The translations under genes and the position numbers were made by a program. Shown here piece by piece: positions 44,879-56,377 of a stretch of DNA of 60,000 nt. Location: assembly GCF_029227915.1 (NCBI RefSeq), contig NC_079884.1, forward strand, positions 22,694,001 to 22,754,000, given 5' to 3'. The first letter of the stretch is position 1. Every line of letters begins with the position of its first letter. The notes under the pieces are model-generated. The model searched no databases and had not been told where the DNA came from. It saw nothing but the letters and a program-made list of their open reading frames with translations. The DNA comes from Hydractinia symbiolongicarpus. Taxonomy: Eukaryota > Cnidaria > Hydrozoa > Anthoathecata > Hydractiniidae.

Positions 44879-47800
44879 AAACACGAAGCTCCTTCGCTTT
44901 AGCTTTTTCCATTTTAGCTACCTTGGCTTGACTTTTTCCTCCCATGATACCACCGCCCCAATGTTTTCTGATTTCATCGAATCGTTCGTTGTAATTCGTT
45001 TTCACAGCATCAGAGACTTTCTCTAGAGAGTGACGATCTTCAGGTCTTACTGCAGTTAAGGCAACGGCTGTAGCTGTTTTTTTGTGAACTAACTTGCCCA
45101 ATCTAAATATGAAAATGTTAACAAGCTAAATGGTATCCTTTCCTTTCTATATTCTATCCTTATTTCACAGCTCTACTTTATTAAACCACAACTAACATTA
45201 AGATTTTTAAAATGCAAACGTATTTTGGTATATAAAACAAAAAGGTCATTTTTGAAATCTGCTATATTTGTAACCTCGAGTGATTTACATCTGACAATAA
45301 TACAAAATTTATTTGTGTTTGCTGTTGCTTGGTCAATAAATTGCGATGACCAACCAAGTTGGCTTTGAAACCTAAGATAAAAGTATTTTTCCAAGTCCAT
45401 CCTGAACTGTAAAAAAAAACTGTTTTCCGTCAACTGTTGCATTTTACTTATTTCTTTTATATTAGGCTCAAGCCAAGTATATTCTAAAAATTTAAATTGA
45501 TTTTTTTCGTTAAACAATCATCTTCTGGACAAGTGATAAAACATTTTTACATTGCAAGTCTCAGTACTTTAAAAAAGTTGTTTTCATGCATCTCAAATAG
45601 CAAATATTCAAAAAACATCATCGACTTGCTATGATTGACAAATTATATCTTTTCAGCAATCAAATAAGGCAACAAAATTATTTTTATAACACTTTGGAGA
45701 AAGGTTTAAAACGTAAAAAAGAAGCATTGAAAATCATTTTAAGTCAGTATTTGTAGTCATTATGATTCAGAAAGTATTTCTTTTTCTCAGTAAACTTTTT
45801 CTCCTCTTAAATTTAGGATACTGTTAGGCTTTGAATAAATGCCCATTCAATAAACACCTCCCTTTTATTGATTTTTGTAAAGAAACATCCCTCTCTTAAG
45901 ATCGACATTTATTATATTTTGCTTCTTTATTGTATTTCGTAAATTTTAAAATTTTCATATAACCTTTTCCCCTAAACTTTAACATGATGAACCAGTTGGT
46001 AAGTACATTCTCCAATTTTTTTTATTAAAATCAATTTTGACTTCCCTTTGTCTCCTTACAGTAGCAACATTTCTGATATTTTTGCCAGAATCTTTGTTAA
46101 CGATAACATACACTTAAAACTTCTATAATAGATACATGAAAAACAAGAATATGCTTTTTGTAAAGGCAATTGAATGTTTGCCATATTCCTTAGTTTCTTC
46201 TCTTTATACTGAAAAAACTTAATAAACAACCCCTGCGATTAGAGGTCCCTCCAAAATTTGAACAATTTAATGAACACCCCATGTGTTTATTTAAAGCATT
46301 GCAGTGCATGTACTCAACACAAACACCAAAATTAAAATCTAAATTTATGACATTTTTCATATTTCTCCAAGACAAAATTGTTTAAGACTCAGACAAAACC
46401 TTTTTCTTAAAGAGAAAAAGTGCTGACTTGATGCTGCTGGCTGTTTTTATTAAAAACACAAGCTAATACTATCTATATTATAATACCCGTATATGTCTGT
46501 CTGTCACGCAAAATGGTACTGCAAACCCGTGGACTTCTCCACGGGCCATCAACTAGTTATTATTTTCCCTTAACCAAATAAAAAGTTTATTTTCAGATCA
46601 AAACATTTTTAAATATAATTATGTATGTAGCAAGTAGCGTGAAACTGATTAATTTTTAAATTATATGTAAATTAAATGTACATTACAGTATTTCAGCCTG
46701 GTGGCATAAAAGCTTCACTTTTTTGAAATAAATAATTCTTACCTAGCTTTGCCTTTTACAATACAATATGGAACTCCCATTTTGCGACAAAGTGCTGGCA
46801 GCCAGACAACTATTTCAATTGGATCAACATCATGAGCAATTACAACCAATTGAGCCTTCTTACTTTCAACCAAATTGGTAATATGGTTAATTCCATATTT
46901 TACTGTTACAGGTTTTTTGCCTGCATCAGCTTTGCCACCTGCTGCCTTTTTCTCAGCAAGTTGTGTTAATCTTGCTTTTTTCTCGGCTTTGGTTTCTGGA
47001 CGGTATTTGTGCAACAATTTAAACAGTTGAGTAGCTAAAATAAGAATTAAGCTTAAATATATGCCCGAACACTGGTAGCACCGTCCAAATATATGCCCAA
47101 ATACTGGTAGCACCGTCCTAGCTCTCATATAAACACACTTAATTTTATTATCTTGATTATCTCATTTTACTCAGCAAGAAGACAAATGCTGGGTCTTAAA
47201 ACTCTGGTATATGCATGTGCATAAGTAGAAATAAATTAAATTATATTTTTTTAGGCACCAGAATGGTGTTTTTTAGCTTCAAGAGCATGTTTCACTAAAT
47301 CATTTATAATTTTTTTTTTATAGTAGTGGTCTGAGCTTTTTTTTTATCCCATGTATGCACATACTTATTTAAATATTTCCCACAATACTTGCGTTTACAT
47401 TGGCAGTTAACATTTAGTTTTCCACCATGCTGAAACCAACCTTTACGCATTTACAATTATTTTTACCTGTTTGCTGATCTAACGTTTGTGTGAATTGGTT
47501 GATTGATGGTGGAACCTTCAGTCGTTGACACAAAATTCTTTTTTGTCTTTGGAGTCTAATATACTTTGGCCATCTGACAAAACGAGTAAGATCACGCTTT
47601 GGACGAACATCAGCACCTATTTACAAAAACAAAAAATGGTGGAATATTGACAAAGTTTCCTGACAGGCAAGAAAAGAAGAACGGCAAAGGCCAAATTGAC
47701 TATAAAGTAACTAGTAGAATCTTAAAACATACTAGATTAAAAATTTGCCCGTTTTAGTGTCTATAAAATAATTGTCCTGATCTTCTCTATACGAAATCAA

Positions 47801-48275
47801 AACATTATGTCACGCTGCAACTCATCTATAGTAGCCAATTGATGTATTAACATTACCAACTTTTTCATAGTATATAATAAAGTATAAAGTTCAGGCTGAG
47901 GTATGCTTTATGACTTGGACGTATAATACCAATATGAAATTGTATAGCTAGCTACCTATTCCAAAGTTTTTGGGTCTTTTCTCAATCAATGTATTTGTAG
48001 CCTTCTTAGGGGCAGGTTTTGAAGTTTGATATGGTGCAGCTGCAACCTTCTTGACCTTGACTTTCTTTGTCTTGGGTGGCTGAAGGCATAGGAATATTTC
48101 ATACAATCTTAGCAATGCAGCAACTAAACTCCAAGGTTTTATATCAACATAATTTTTTAAAATATGTTTATGGTGTTCTCTACTATGAATAAAACACAAA
48201 ATAATGGTAACAAACAACAACAATAAGTCGTGATCGCGTAGGTATTTTAAGATAATAAGAGAATACTATTACCAT
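44877..48275 (-). CDS. RPL7A: Ribosomal protein L7a (eL8), 264 aa, five exons
   Basis: Exons on the minus strand are 48275-48273 (ATG only), 48079-47956, 47616-47467, 47034-46743 and 45102-44877. They join in frame to 795 nt with GT-AG introns. The protein matches animal RPL7A throughout: a Lys-rich N-terminus ending [10 protein letters not shown], then [20 protein letters not shown], then [36 protein letters not shown], then the L7Ae/L30e RNA-binding core [20 protein letters not shown] and [20 protein letters not shown], then [16 protein letters not shown], and the tail HWGGGIMGG and KAKAKELRV. Human RPL7A is 266 aa. It is a structural protein of the 60S subunit. Intron 4 is the long one and carries a U24-type snoRNA. 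No disabling change is seen. Confidence 0.97.
45554..45629 (-). ncRNA. SNORD24: Box C/D snoRNA, U24 (SNORD24) homologue
   Basis: On the minus strand, inside RPL7A intron 4, a 76-nt sequence has a perfect 7-bp terminal stem (GCAAGTC with GACTTGC), box C GATGATG right after the stem, and box D CTGA right before it. In the middle is the guide GAATATTTGCTAT followed by TTGA as D', then a C'-like ATGCATGA. Human U24, which sits in an RPL7A intron, has from memory the same GAATATTTGCTAT guide and the same box C context. U24 guides 2'-O-methylation of the large rRNA. The second guide beside box D differs from the human one. Confidence 0.85.
46478..46570 (-). repeat. Compact copy of the GACA/hairpin dispersed repeat
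   Basis: On the minus strand it reads GGCCCGTGGAGAAGTCCACG then GGTTTGC, TACCATTTTGCGTGACAGAC, and ends ATACGGGTATTATAATATAG. It matches the expanded copy at 21775-22160. It lies in RPL7A intron 4. Confidence 0.75.
47053..47118. repeat. 32-bp tandem duplication in RPL7A intron 3
   Basis: AAATATATGCCCGAACACTG then GTAGCACCGTCC is followed immediately by a second copy with two substitutions. Confidence 0.85.
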
Positions 48276-49057
48276 TTTGAAGTCCTCTGGTCAAATCACT
48301 GCTGAAAAGATTCGACAAATGTTTGGAAAATTCAAATAGAGGCTGAGTGGATTCAGCTTATGGTCTTTATAGTCACCTGCGACCATGCTAGATATAACAT
48401 TTCGTTATTTTTTGACAGAGGCAATAAATACAATCTAATGTTTGTACATTATTAATTGGATTTTAAAAAAACATAATTTTTATAGACTATAAACCAATAC
48501 ATTCTTAAATTAAAAAGTTTGAACAATTTTTGCGACGTTATATGACTACTATGTCGTATTGATTTGCCGACCGAAAATGGTAACTCCAAAACGGAACTTT
48601 CGTTTTTGTAGAGACCAGCCTTAGCCTGGTCAGCTGATCAGCTTTGGTGTTGCGTTGCGTTGCCGTTAAATTAAATGGACTTGTTAGATTTGCTTTTTTA
48701 TTGTTACATATTTCTTTAGGCAACAGTGTTTTTTATAGAAAGAGATACTGGCCCATCACAAAAATAGTTGCATATGCAGACATGTGCATGCATATGCACT
48801 GTCAAAAAATATAAACAACAGACTGCAACAATCAAAGATATTAAGTGATAAAAAAGACTAACACTAAAATTGGTAAAGCCTTCCTCTTTTAAAGGTCATA
48901 CCTCTACCTACCTCCTACTAAAAAAACAATGTTAGCTAGCTTTTATTTTGAAGTAGAAACAAACATTATAATATAATACAATGTGATTCCTTTTTACAAA
49001 ACTCCACTGTATATATTAAATGCTTTATTCAAATTCACAAATTCCACTTTCCTTACC
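48276..49057. promoter_or_regulatory. RPL7A 5' flank
   Basis: This must contain the RPL7A promoter. Just upstream of the ATG the minus strand reads AATCTTTTCAGCAGTGATTT, a C followed by pyrimidines that could be a TOP-type start (CTTTTC) or a splice acceptor. No TATA box was identified. The remainder shows no gene. Confidence 0.4.
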
Positions 49058-50576
49058 ATATTTAATACGAAGTGTCTGCTGCACCGGTACAGGAATTGTA
49101 TGTTGGAAAACTACTGAACCGGTACCAAAATTGCAGATTTAAGAACTACTGCACCGTAATGAAACTTTACTACCAGACCCCATATTTTAAATCTTGTGCA
49201 CCGGCACGGGATCCTAACTTCATTCCCAGCTTTCTTTGTTGTCTTTTCCAACAAGGATGATTAAATAAGGTAGGGAAAATAACGTGTTTTACACAGCGAC
49301 AACTATATATCATTCCTTTTTTTGTAAAAAGAAACAATCTACAAAGTTTTTTGCTTTGGCAATCGAGTGAAAAAAAATATAATAAACAATTAAGTTCTAA
49401 AACAACAATAGGTTAAAATGTATCAACATTTCGCTTGTTCAAATTTGACTGGAGTTTAAAACTCTAAAATTGTAAGAAGTTCCATTCGTGGCCATCATGC
49501 GACTAGACACTGGCCACTATGCCTATACTTTTTTCTTCTCTTAATATGTTGAGATTAGTTTGGGTATCTATGGATGAAAAAAACTGATATCCATTTAATC
49601 CATTTAAATGGATATCAGTTATTCATTTAAATTTTTACGTCTTTTTATGTATTTGTTGTCATCTTCAAATTCCATTGGGTCTCTTAGTGCTTTTAAGACA
49701 TTTTGGTGTGATTCTTTGTCTTCACTGGCTAATACTAGTGACCTTATGGGCTGTTTCTTGCGGTCCTGCTTTATATTACTAAAAGAAATATAAAATAATC
49801 AGTTTGTAGAGCACAGTATTAAAAAAGTCTAGGAACAAGGTCGCTAATGTAAACAAAATATCTACTGAACAGCTCGTTGTCCAGAGCCTCTTCCTCTAAA
49901 CACATACATATCTTAATTCATAGTACTGAAGTTTGGGTTTCATCATTTTCGCCAATCTTTTTTGTGAAACCTTAACAGTTTAACTATCAACATAATTCTT
50001 ATATTTGTATGTATCTAATTTTGATTTCAATTCTAAAAAAGTCAAAAAAAATTCCCCAACAACAAAAGTAATTGACATAGTAAATTTATGCCTGTCAAGA
50101 TGATGTATAAAAACTATAAAATTCTTCAGCGAGAAAAAAACGTATTTTTTTCTGTGTATGAAAGCAGTACGGTTGGTTTTTTCAAGGAAACTTCAAAGGT
50201 CTTGTTACTTAGGCTCTCACTTATTTAATATGTAAGGGTTTGTATTCACAAAATAGAAACCAGGCTTTTGCTTATTATAAATCTTATATAAATCAAATAA
50301 ATATAAATCATTCTATTAAAACCTTTGAAACTGTCAAGGGAACATGTATTTCACAAGAACCTCTTCAAGTTATATTTTAGGGTACAAGAAATTATTACTT
50401 CTAGTAATACTTATTTTATTTTCTCTTCGTTGTCAAAATAAAATTTTACACAAAAAACTAAGAAGTTTGCTGGAAAATCCCATGCCGATTCACTAGCTGC
50501 GTGCCAGAGAAATCCAGTAACCAGTTTAGTGGTTTTTGAATGATTCTGGTACTAGCAGACACTTCGTATTTAATAT
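49058..50576. mobile_element. Possible non-autonomous element between inverted repeats (1.5 kb)
   Basis: The left arm TAATACGAAGTGTCTGCT (within 49058-49080) is inverted at 50554-50576, 22 of 23 bases matching. At the left end ACCGGTAC-like words recur four times in 49080-49210. No transposase frame and no definite target duplication are seen, so the call rests on the inverted ends. Confidence 0.45.
49582..49620. repeat. 17-bp perfect palindrome with 5-nt loop
   Basis: AACTGATATCCATTTAA and TTAAATGGATATCAGTT are perfect inverted copies around TCCAT. It is a strong hairpin or cruciform candidate between RPL7A and MED22. Confidence 0.85.
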
Positions 50577-52345
50577 CAACTGTCCATCATTACCTTCTGT
50601 AAAAACAAAGAATACACAAGGCCATTTGTGTGACGACATAAGTATGCACATTTAGACCTTTATATTTTTTACTTGTTAGTAAATCTTATAATTAATGTGT
50701 TTGCCAGCGATCTTTGTCCCACAATGTTACAAAAAATATAAGATGTCCTGGGGACCAGGTTGCAAAGTAAAAAAGAAAAAAATAGTGCTAAGGGTGCTGG
50801 TACTGCTTAAGGTGTTTTTTGTTTCCTTTACTTACCATCTGTGGCATTTATAGACAAATTTATTTAAGCAAAAAAAGGGATCAGGCAAAGGTTTCCACAG
50901 ACAACGCTTCCCCAGCCTACCCCCAGTGCATCTTGTATCTTTTTTGATCATACATCGTCATTACAGACACAAGCAGCAAATGCAGTACGCTGGCTAAAAT
51001 GTAAAGTGAAATATCACGAAAAAACCTATCTTCGTCTATAGCCTATTGAAAAGGAGAACACAAAGCCACAGAAGCGAATTTAAAAGCTATCGTACCATTA
51101 TCAGAAATTATGCAAGTTACCTTAATTGCAGAGTTTCACACCACATTGGTCTGGGCACTGGCAAAGTGTTTCCAGGGAAAACTTTTGAAACTTCCTCAAA
51201 CAATAAAAATTTTTCCAGTATATATTTAGTTTCAGAAGCTATATAATCAGAGACCCACCAAGAATAAGGGTGATATATCCTTTGAATACTTCTTTGTTAA
51301 GGGCCGCAACACCTACAATAAATACCTCTTTCACAAATTTTTAACCAAAGTTTACCACAACATCTCTAACTACAACTTCGCAAGACATTTTAAAGGTTTT
51401 TTAAACATAAATGATAGAGTTATTAATTTTTAATAATACAAGTTACTCTTTTTAAAGGAAATATGAACTGAAAGGGATGCTAATTTTAAAACTTATTTAT
51501 TTTTGTGTGATAAAGTTTCAACATGGTCTCCACTATATTTCACTTTTTATCTGGTCTGCATACTTTTGACATAACAGGCCGTTTTCTGCATGATTTCATG
51601 TTTGCTATAATGACAGCTTGAGAAAGGTTGAAGCTCTGGTTAGCCTGTCTATACTTAAATAGGTGTACAAATTTTAAAAACAAATTGTTGGATTTTGTAT
51701 ATATTGTATATTTCGTATATTTTCTTTTTCTTTGTAGGTACCCTTTAATAAACAGAGAAGATATTTATTTCTGAAAAAAAAAGAAACAATTCCAATATTA
51801 ATTTTTTAATATTGTATTCCAATCTATAAATTAACGTTAATAGCCACTTAGATATACATCTATACACTGCTTGCCAGTTTTAAATAGTGCTGCGCACTGA
51901 TTTTAAATACATAGAAAGTAGAAAAAACGCAACCATGACACCCACGCCATCAAATTTATTGACATGCGATGTTTACATGCCAAAATTGTCAGAAATTAGG
52001 TATGACTCACAGAGTCAATAATCACTGTTTCTACATCCAGAGACAGCATTATCATTTGTATTTTGCAGACCTATATTTAAAATTGGCTAAATGTGTTTAC
52101 TTCAATTTGCGTAGATTCTGGCTTACCTAGATAAAAAGTCGGTTACAGTGTGGTATGTAATGGAACAATGAGAAAAGAAATGTGAAACATGACTTTTGTT
52201 GTAATACAGAACAATTTTTAATTGCTGGAAACGGCCTATAAAAAAAGAGGGTTGCTTTCGCTTACAATGTTCTTCAAGAAATATGTTATATATTTAACTT
52301 TTTCAAGTCCTTGATAATATATATGTATTTTTTATACAAAAACAG
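50577..52345. other. Intergenic, upstream of MED22
   Basis: Single ends of the small MITE family occur near 50742 (TCCTGGGGACCAGGTTGC) and 50905 (CTTCCCCAGCCTACCCCC). The MED22 promoter should lie near the right edge. I identify no specific element in it. Confidence 0.45.
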
Positions 52346-52798
52346 ATGAATCAAAGAACTGGTTCTTCACAACGAGAGGCCTTGCTAAAATCTTATACAC
52401 GAAGACTAAAAGATGATATTAATTCCATTCTTGATAATTATACAGAAATAATCAAGGCTGCAAAGGTATATTTGTAACTTACATGATCTAGTCAAACCTT
52501 TAGAAAGGAACCATTTTAAGCTGTTGTTACAAAGATAACGTGCGTGTTCGTTTTATACAGGTAATCATATTGCCACAATAATGTTGTATTCTATTTGTAT
52601 TCCTGTGTAGGCAACGCTACTGTTTTTTAAGAGGTAAATATGGTGGCATCTGCTATGGCATTATTGTTTGATTGGTAGCAGTAAAAAAAATTGCTCTTTT
52701 TTGTAATTTTTTTACAGGTCGAAGAGGAAACACAAGTTGCTAGGTTAACACAATCTGTAGAAGATGGATATGAAATAGATGTTCGCGCATCCAATGTG
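52346..52798 (+). CDS. MED22: Mediator subunit 22, first two exons (partial)
   Basis: Exon 1 (52346-52465) gives MNQRTGSSQREALLKSYTRR, then the LKDDINSILDNYTEIIKAAK helix. Exon 2 (52718-52798) gives VEEETQVARLTQSVEDGYEI, then DVRASNV. Donors are GTATAT and GTTAGT, the acceptor is TTTTTTTACAG, and both introns are phase 0. These 67 residues align along their length with animal MED22 (Surf-5), whose N-terminus has the same SYNKRLKDDI-like, DNFTEIIK and DETQVSR blocks. MED22 is part of the head module of the Mediator complex, which links activators to RNA polymerase II. No further exon is found before the window ends, and the sequence to the right is a transposon nest, so the next intron is over 7 kb or the gene is interrupted. 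Confidence 0.88.
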
Positions 52799-53083
52799 GT
52801 TAGTATATGTAAGAGAAAGAGGAAAACGCAAAAATGTTTTTTATTAAGATTGTATTTTTGCAACACATCACTCTTTTGTTTTATACAAACAAGTGATTTT
52901 GTACTTTACCCCAAATATTGTTTAGCTACTTTGGATAGGGGGTCCCAAAAATTGTTTAGACATTGTTTATTTGGGTAGGTCTACACGACCAATTGTTTAT
53001 TTGCAAAGTATCTATTTCATTTGTGCTATTTATACTAATATTTTCCACTTTTGCATCTCAGGCACATTGTTTTTATCAATTGC
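52799..53083 (+). other. MED22 intron 2, before the transposon nest
   Basis: AT-rich sequence with short frames only. No match to the next expected MED22 segment is seen. Confidence 0.5.
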
Positions 53084-54470
53084 TTAACATGTTGGGTCCC
53101 AATCACGTATATATACGTTGTGCGATCTTTCGCAATAACCGAACAACGTATATTTACGTTTGGGAAAAAAAGGGATAATTATTGTTTTTGTAATTTCTTG
53201 GTTATTTTTCTCTTTTGAAAGTGTTTATTAAAGTTTAAGGTTTCTTGTTTTCAAAGACAGATTTATTTTTTGGGGAAATATTACGTCTATTACTTGCACA
53301 AACCATATTGGATATATCGCTGTTTGAAGGAAGTAATCATAACACTTTTTGAAATTCGTTTTTCAATGACACAAATGATACATACTTGTATATATATATT
53401 GTTTCAAAATAAACTGTCACAATTACATGTCTGTACATGTATTTATAACTGAGAATACTAAGAGATGCAAACTACTCCTCTTGAGATGATGATGTTGCAC
53501 CGTCGAAACCGGCAACGCCAATATTCTGGTGATGGATGCGGAAACATGGATCAATGCATAGGGCTAGTTGTTGTGGGCATCGAGGGCATATGTATCTTGT
53601 TTCGCGTCTTTTACCATTCGATGAGCAATGCTTGCAGGTTCTGGCAGGGTGTTTTTTTTTCTGTTGGTTCAATCGCAGCTAAGTAGTGAAAAGAAGCTTG
53701 TGGTTGCATGTGTTTCGATGGCTTTGGTTGGCCAACCAGGCTCGTTATAATGGTTTCCTTGAATCCTTTCATGGCTTTAACTTTTGGATATGGAGTTATA
53801 TAGGTAGAAAGCATTTGCCATGAAAATTTCCAAGATATGGTCACCTTTTTGTACCATCTGATAGTTTTCCTCAATCCAGAATGATACGAGAGCATTTGAT
53901 CTGATCGATCAATACCGGACATGTTTTGATTGTAAATATCCACAATGTTTGGCTTCAGTCTAGATTTCCCATGTCTGTTTACGGTCTTAACCAATTCAGG
54001 AATGAATGGATTGCTGATCATACGAACATCCCCTTTGTCTTTCCATTTTGGGACAGAAATGTCGTCTGACGACCGAAAAATCATTTCTCAATTTTTCAAC
54101 TTTTTCTTTGTAACTTCCTCGGGAAGGTGTTTTCTGTCTGCTCGTAGGGTTCCAGAAATGTAAGTTTTCCTTTGCGTAATGTACTTTGTCAATGACACGG
54201 AATTATACCAGTTGTTAGTAAAAACATGGTACCCTCTATCCAGATAGGGATTCATTAGGTGAATAACAACAGCTCCTGTTTGTCCTAATGCTTCAGTGTC
54301 TGCAAATTTCACACCTGAATAAATCTCTGCTTATAGAACGAACCCATCATTGGTGCACAATTCGAAAAAAATCACCCCATCTTTATGCCTTTGTTTTTAA
54401 TATACTGGCAAAAAACCAATCACCCTCGCCAAAGCATCATCGACTCATCCAAAGATAATTCCTTTTCAGC

Positions 54471-56377
54471 AGGCCCGGTCAGGAGACGCGTGCGATCACA
54501 CGCCCACACATGCGCCAAAAAATTTACGCATGCGTTTTATCGCTCGCGTAAGACTACTTTATCAAAGATTTTTTAAAGACGTAATGCAACGTGTAGCGAG
54601 TACTTTTTATTGATATCTTTGATCAGCGGCGGCTGGATTATTTTTAGTTTTATTTTACAGATCAAGCACGTGCATGTGGGACATAAAACTTTCTTATTAG
54701 TTGTAAAAAACAGGTGTGTTGTTTGCTACAAATAAATTAACTTTTTCTTTTAATGACGTCAAAGTTTCATTCATATGATCGACGGTACCTGTAAATCGAA
54801 ACTAAATATTTTGCTGAGCCAATTTCGTCCCCATACTCTTTTATATCTTTTCCGTTCTTTTTAATTTTTTTAGATTATTAATAATATATAAAATGTTCGA
54901 AAAAGACGTTTTTAAGTAGAGAGGTTTGTATAATTTTTAAGTTGATATACCTTCACTTGATAAAATATTATTCATATTTTTTTTATCCATGGGATACTTC
55001 TTTTTCCTACTTTTGGTTTTGATCGTTAAAAATGTTTCGGCACAAATCAAAAGATCAGATTTTTTATGTTTTAAAAATGTAACACTTCTTTCAATTTTTT
55101 ATGAAGGTGTTAAAGTTGTTTTAGCTGTCCCTTTCAAATTTTTTACTCCAGTGGGAACAGGTGAATCTGTTTAGGCCATGTGTTATACATTCACTTTTAT
55201 AATATCCTATTTTATTGAATAGAAGAAGGACACGTTTTTTTCAGCAAAAATGAGTTTAAAAAAAAGTGTCGGAAATATGGTTGAGATTTCTACATTTAAA
55301 AAATGGGGTAAAGAGGACATTATTGGTTATAAAACTTTTCAGGAGTCAGTTTTAAAGTCGATGATATGGTTTGATTGTAGGAGGTGGCCTACCGACGATA
55401 TATCTTTTGGGTTTGATAATATAAAAGAAATGTACTTACATTTTAAGCAGCCGTTGGATTTTGTTGGGTATGATGAAGTTGTGGCTCTTTGTGAATGGCG
55501 TTCTTTAAGAAGCTTTGTAAAAGCCAACCATTCTGGGGAAGAGCCATTAAGTGTTTGGAAAACAGTGCTAGCCTTCAAACGTACTGAGTTTCCACACTTG
55601 TGCATGTTGGCTGAGTTAGTTTTGTGCCTTTCAGCGTCAAACTCTATGGTGGAGAGAGCATTTAGTCTACTCACACTTCTTTTATCCGATAGGAGGTTAA
55701 GTATGAGCCACGTCACCATATAGAGTCTTTTGTGCATCATTTTAAATAACAAGATTTGGACAGAAAAAGAAAGAGAGGAGATTACAGAAATGGCTGTAAT
55801 AAAATATCTCGAAAAGCGGCGCAAATAGAAATGCATAACATGGGAACCACCACATAAGAAGTCCTGCTCTAGCTCGTTTGACGTAACCACAATTTCGTCG
55901 TCAGATAACGAAGACAGCAACAGTGACGATGATGACAGCAGCGTTGTTGTATTTTCTGATTCAGAGTAGACCTTGAACATAAACAAAAATATTGTTTTAA
56001 ATGACTCAAGTCTTGTTAACATTATCCCTCCTTTTAGTCTTCTGGAAATTCCCATTATTTTCCCATCCGCCTTGGTAATTATAGTTTGCCGTGCCAACTT
56101 TTATTACACTGAAATCATAAGTAAACATATTCAATATGGTGGTAAAAAGAACACACATTTTTTGTTATGCAACACAATAAAACAACGAGGAAAGGGACTA
56201 ACACTAAAATAGGTATTTAAATAGGCATTTAAACAAGAAATAACATATTTTAAACTTTTCGACCACTCACGCAAATTTATTTGCACGAGCTTTTGTGATC
56301 GCATGTGGATCGCTCACCCAGACTAATTTACTTGAGCGATTTAGCGCTTGCGGGGTTAAATTTTCCCGACCGGGCTT
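54471..56377 (+). mobile_element. hAT-like element inserted in the piggyBac gene (1.9 kb)
   Basis: The ends are AGGCCCGGTCAGG and the inverse of AAGCCCGGTCGGG. The flanking 8-bp target duplication is TTTTCAGC (54463-54470) and GTTTCAGG (56378-56385), each one change away from the TTTTCAGG expected from the joined piggyBac frame. An 8-bp duplication is the hAT signature. The ends are GC-rich. The element keeps only a C-terminal transposase fragment. Confidence 0.85.
55250..55828 (+). pseudogene. hAT transposase C-terminal dimerisation domain
   Basis: An ATG at 55250 after TTTTTTTCAGCAAAA opens 157 codons. The end LAELVLCLSASNSMVERAFS, then LLTLLLSDRRLSM, is the hAT dimerisation domain, with the conserved Ser-x-Ser-x-Glu-Arg-x-Phe-Ser pattern. 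A TAG then interrupts it before SLLCIILNNKIWTEKERE, and an acidic Ser/Asp tail follows in the next frame. The DDE catalytic core is absent, so the fragment cannot catalyse transposition. The type resembles ZNF862-like or ZBED-like hAT proteins. Confidence 0.78.

Noticed and set aside
45173-45517. A 114-codon frame in RPL7A intron 4
   Set aside because: No motif, located in an intron of a conserved gene and next to a snoRNA; probably chance in AT-rich DNA.
46000-46020. A box C-like ATGATGAAC on the plus strand in RPL7A intron 4
   Set aside because: It is on the strand opposite to the host transcript and has no matching box D or terminal stem.
55339-56097. A 252-codon minus-strand frame in the hAT element
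   Set aside because: It is antisense to the hAT dimerisation domain, which has recognisable motifs in the plus strand.
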